12,784 nt of DNA from the NCBI GenBank assembly GCA_049965935.1, contig JBMFVP010000050.1:1-12784 (forward strand), given 5' to 3'. This document shows positions 12,751-12,784 of the stretch, in pieces. This DNA comes from Thermocladium sp049965935 (lineage in GTDB: Archaea > Thermoproteota > Thermoprotei > Thermoproteales > Thermocladiaceae). Position 1 is the first letter of the stretch, and each line of letters starts with the position of its first letter. The position numbers and the translations under genes are program-made. The notes under the pieces are model-generated. The model ran no database searches, was not told where the DNA came from, and saw nothing but the letters and a program-made list of their open reading frames with translations.

Positions 12751-12784
12751 ATGATGAGAGAAGCTGAAATTCTAACTCGGCCAG
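12751..12784 (+). CDS. Possible start of a divergent gene (partial, runs off the right edge)
   Basis: ATG 12751 opens a frame reading MMREAEILTRP to the window edge, with no stop. The only support is a TATA-like box centred 27 nt upstream on the same strand. Eleven codons are too few to judge coding potential or product. Confidence 0.2.
   Translation, partial: MMREAEILTRP

Noticed and set aside
12751..12767. ATGATGA followed by CTGA, resembling C and D' boxes of a C/D guide RNA
   Set aside because: Only six nt separate the boxes, too few for a guide, and no C' or D box follows before the window edge.
1..12784. CRISPR array, tRNA or rRNA genes
   Set aside because: No regularly spaced direct repeats, and no cloverleaf or T-arm-like sequence or rRNA stretch was seen on either strand by eye. 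A covariance-model scan would be needed to exclude small tRNAs with introns.

Overview
The window looks like a chromosomal segment of a hyperthermophilic crenarchaeon (Thermoproteota), probably of the Thermoproteales (Caldivirga/Vulcanisaeta/Thermocladium type). The reasons are the gene content (DNA topoisomerase VI, Alba, an Lhr helicase, a THUMP/Tan1-like protein), a moderate GC content, and the gene starts. Most start codons lie about 25-31 nt downstream of a TATA-like box, which is the arrangement of leaderless transcripts. The genus is an inference.

Positions 1-2532: the N-terminal two thirds of topoisomerase VI subunit B (minus strand, running off the left edge) are divergent from a full-length enolase. 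Positions 2533-6159: a minus-strand Lhr-type helicase and a plus-strand 126-residue protein of unknown function. The gaps flanking this pair each hold one copy of the same 40-bp element (37/40 identical). The element is an imperfect inverted repeat running directly into a TATA-like box. Positions 6160-9478: a plus-strand ABC exporter operon made of an ATPase, a large ABC-2-type permease, a membrane-anchored extracytoplasmic protein and a four-helix membrane protein.

Positions 9472-10624: a Tan1-like THUMP protein (minus) and a 44-residue small protein (plus) diverge from one shared AT-rich promoter element. The DNA/RNA-binding protein Alba (minus) follows. Positions 10625-11677: an MthK-like, RCK-gated potassium channel (minus). 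It lies between two hairpins in the same orientation (near 10616 and 11800) that resemble the end hairpins of IS200/IS605-family elements. The first supplies the last codons and stop codon of the channel.

Positions 11829-12784: the sequence becomes clearly more AT-rich. It holds a possible small membrane protein, a 118-residue PD-(D/E)XK nuclease-like protein with a Shine-Dalgarno-led start, and perhaps the start of a divergent gene. This looks like an accessory region (viral, plasmid or integrated element) whose edge coincides with the second hairpin.

The least explained features are the paired 40-bp promoter-like repeat, the 44-residue gene on a bidirectional promoter, the unknown exporter operon, the two IS605-like hairpins around the channel gene, and the small cysteine-rich nuclease.
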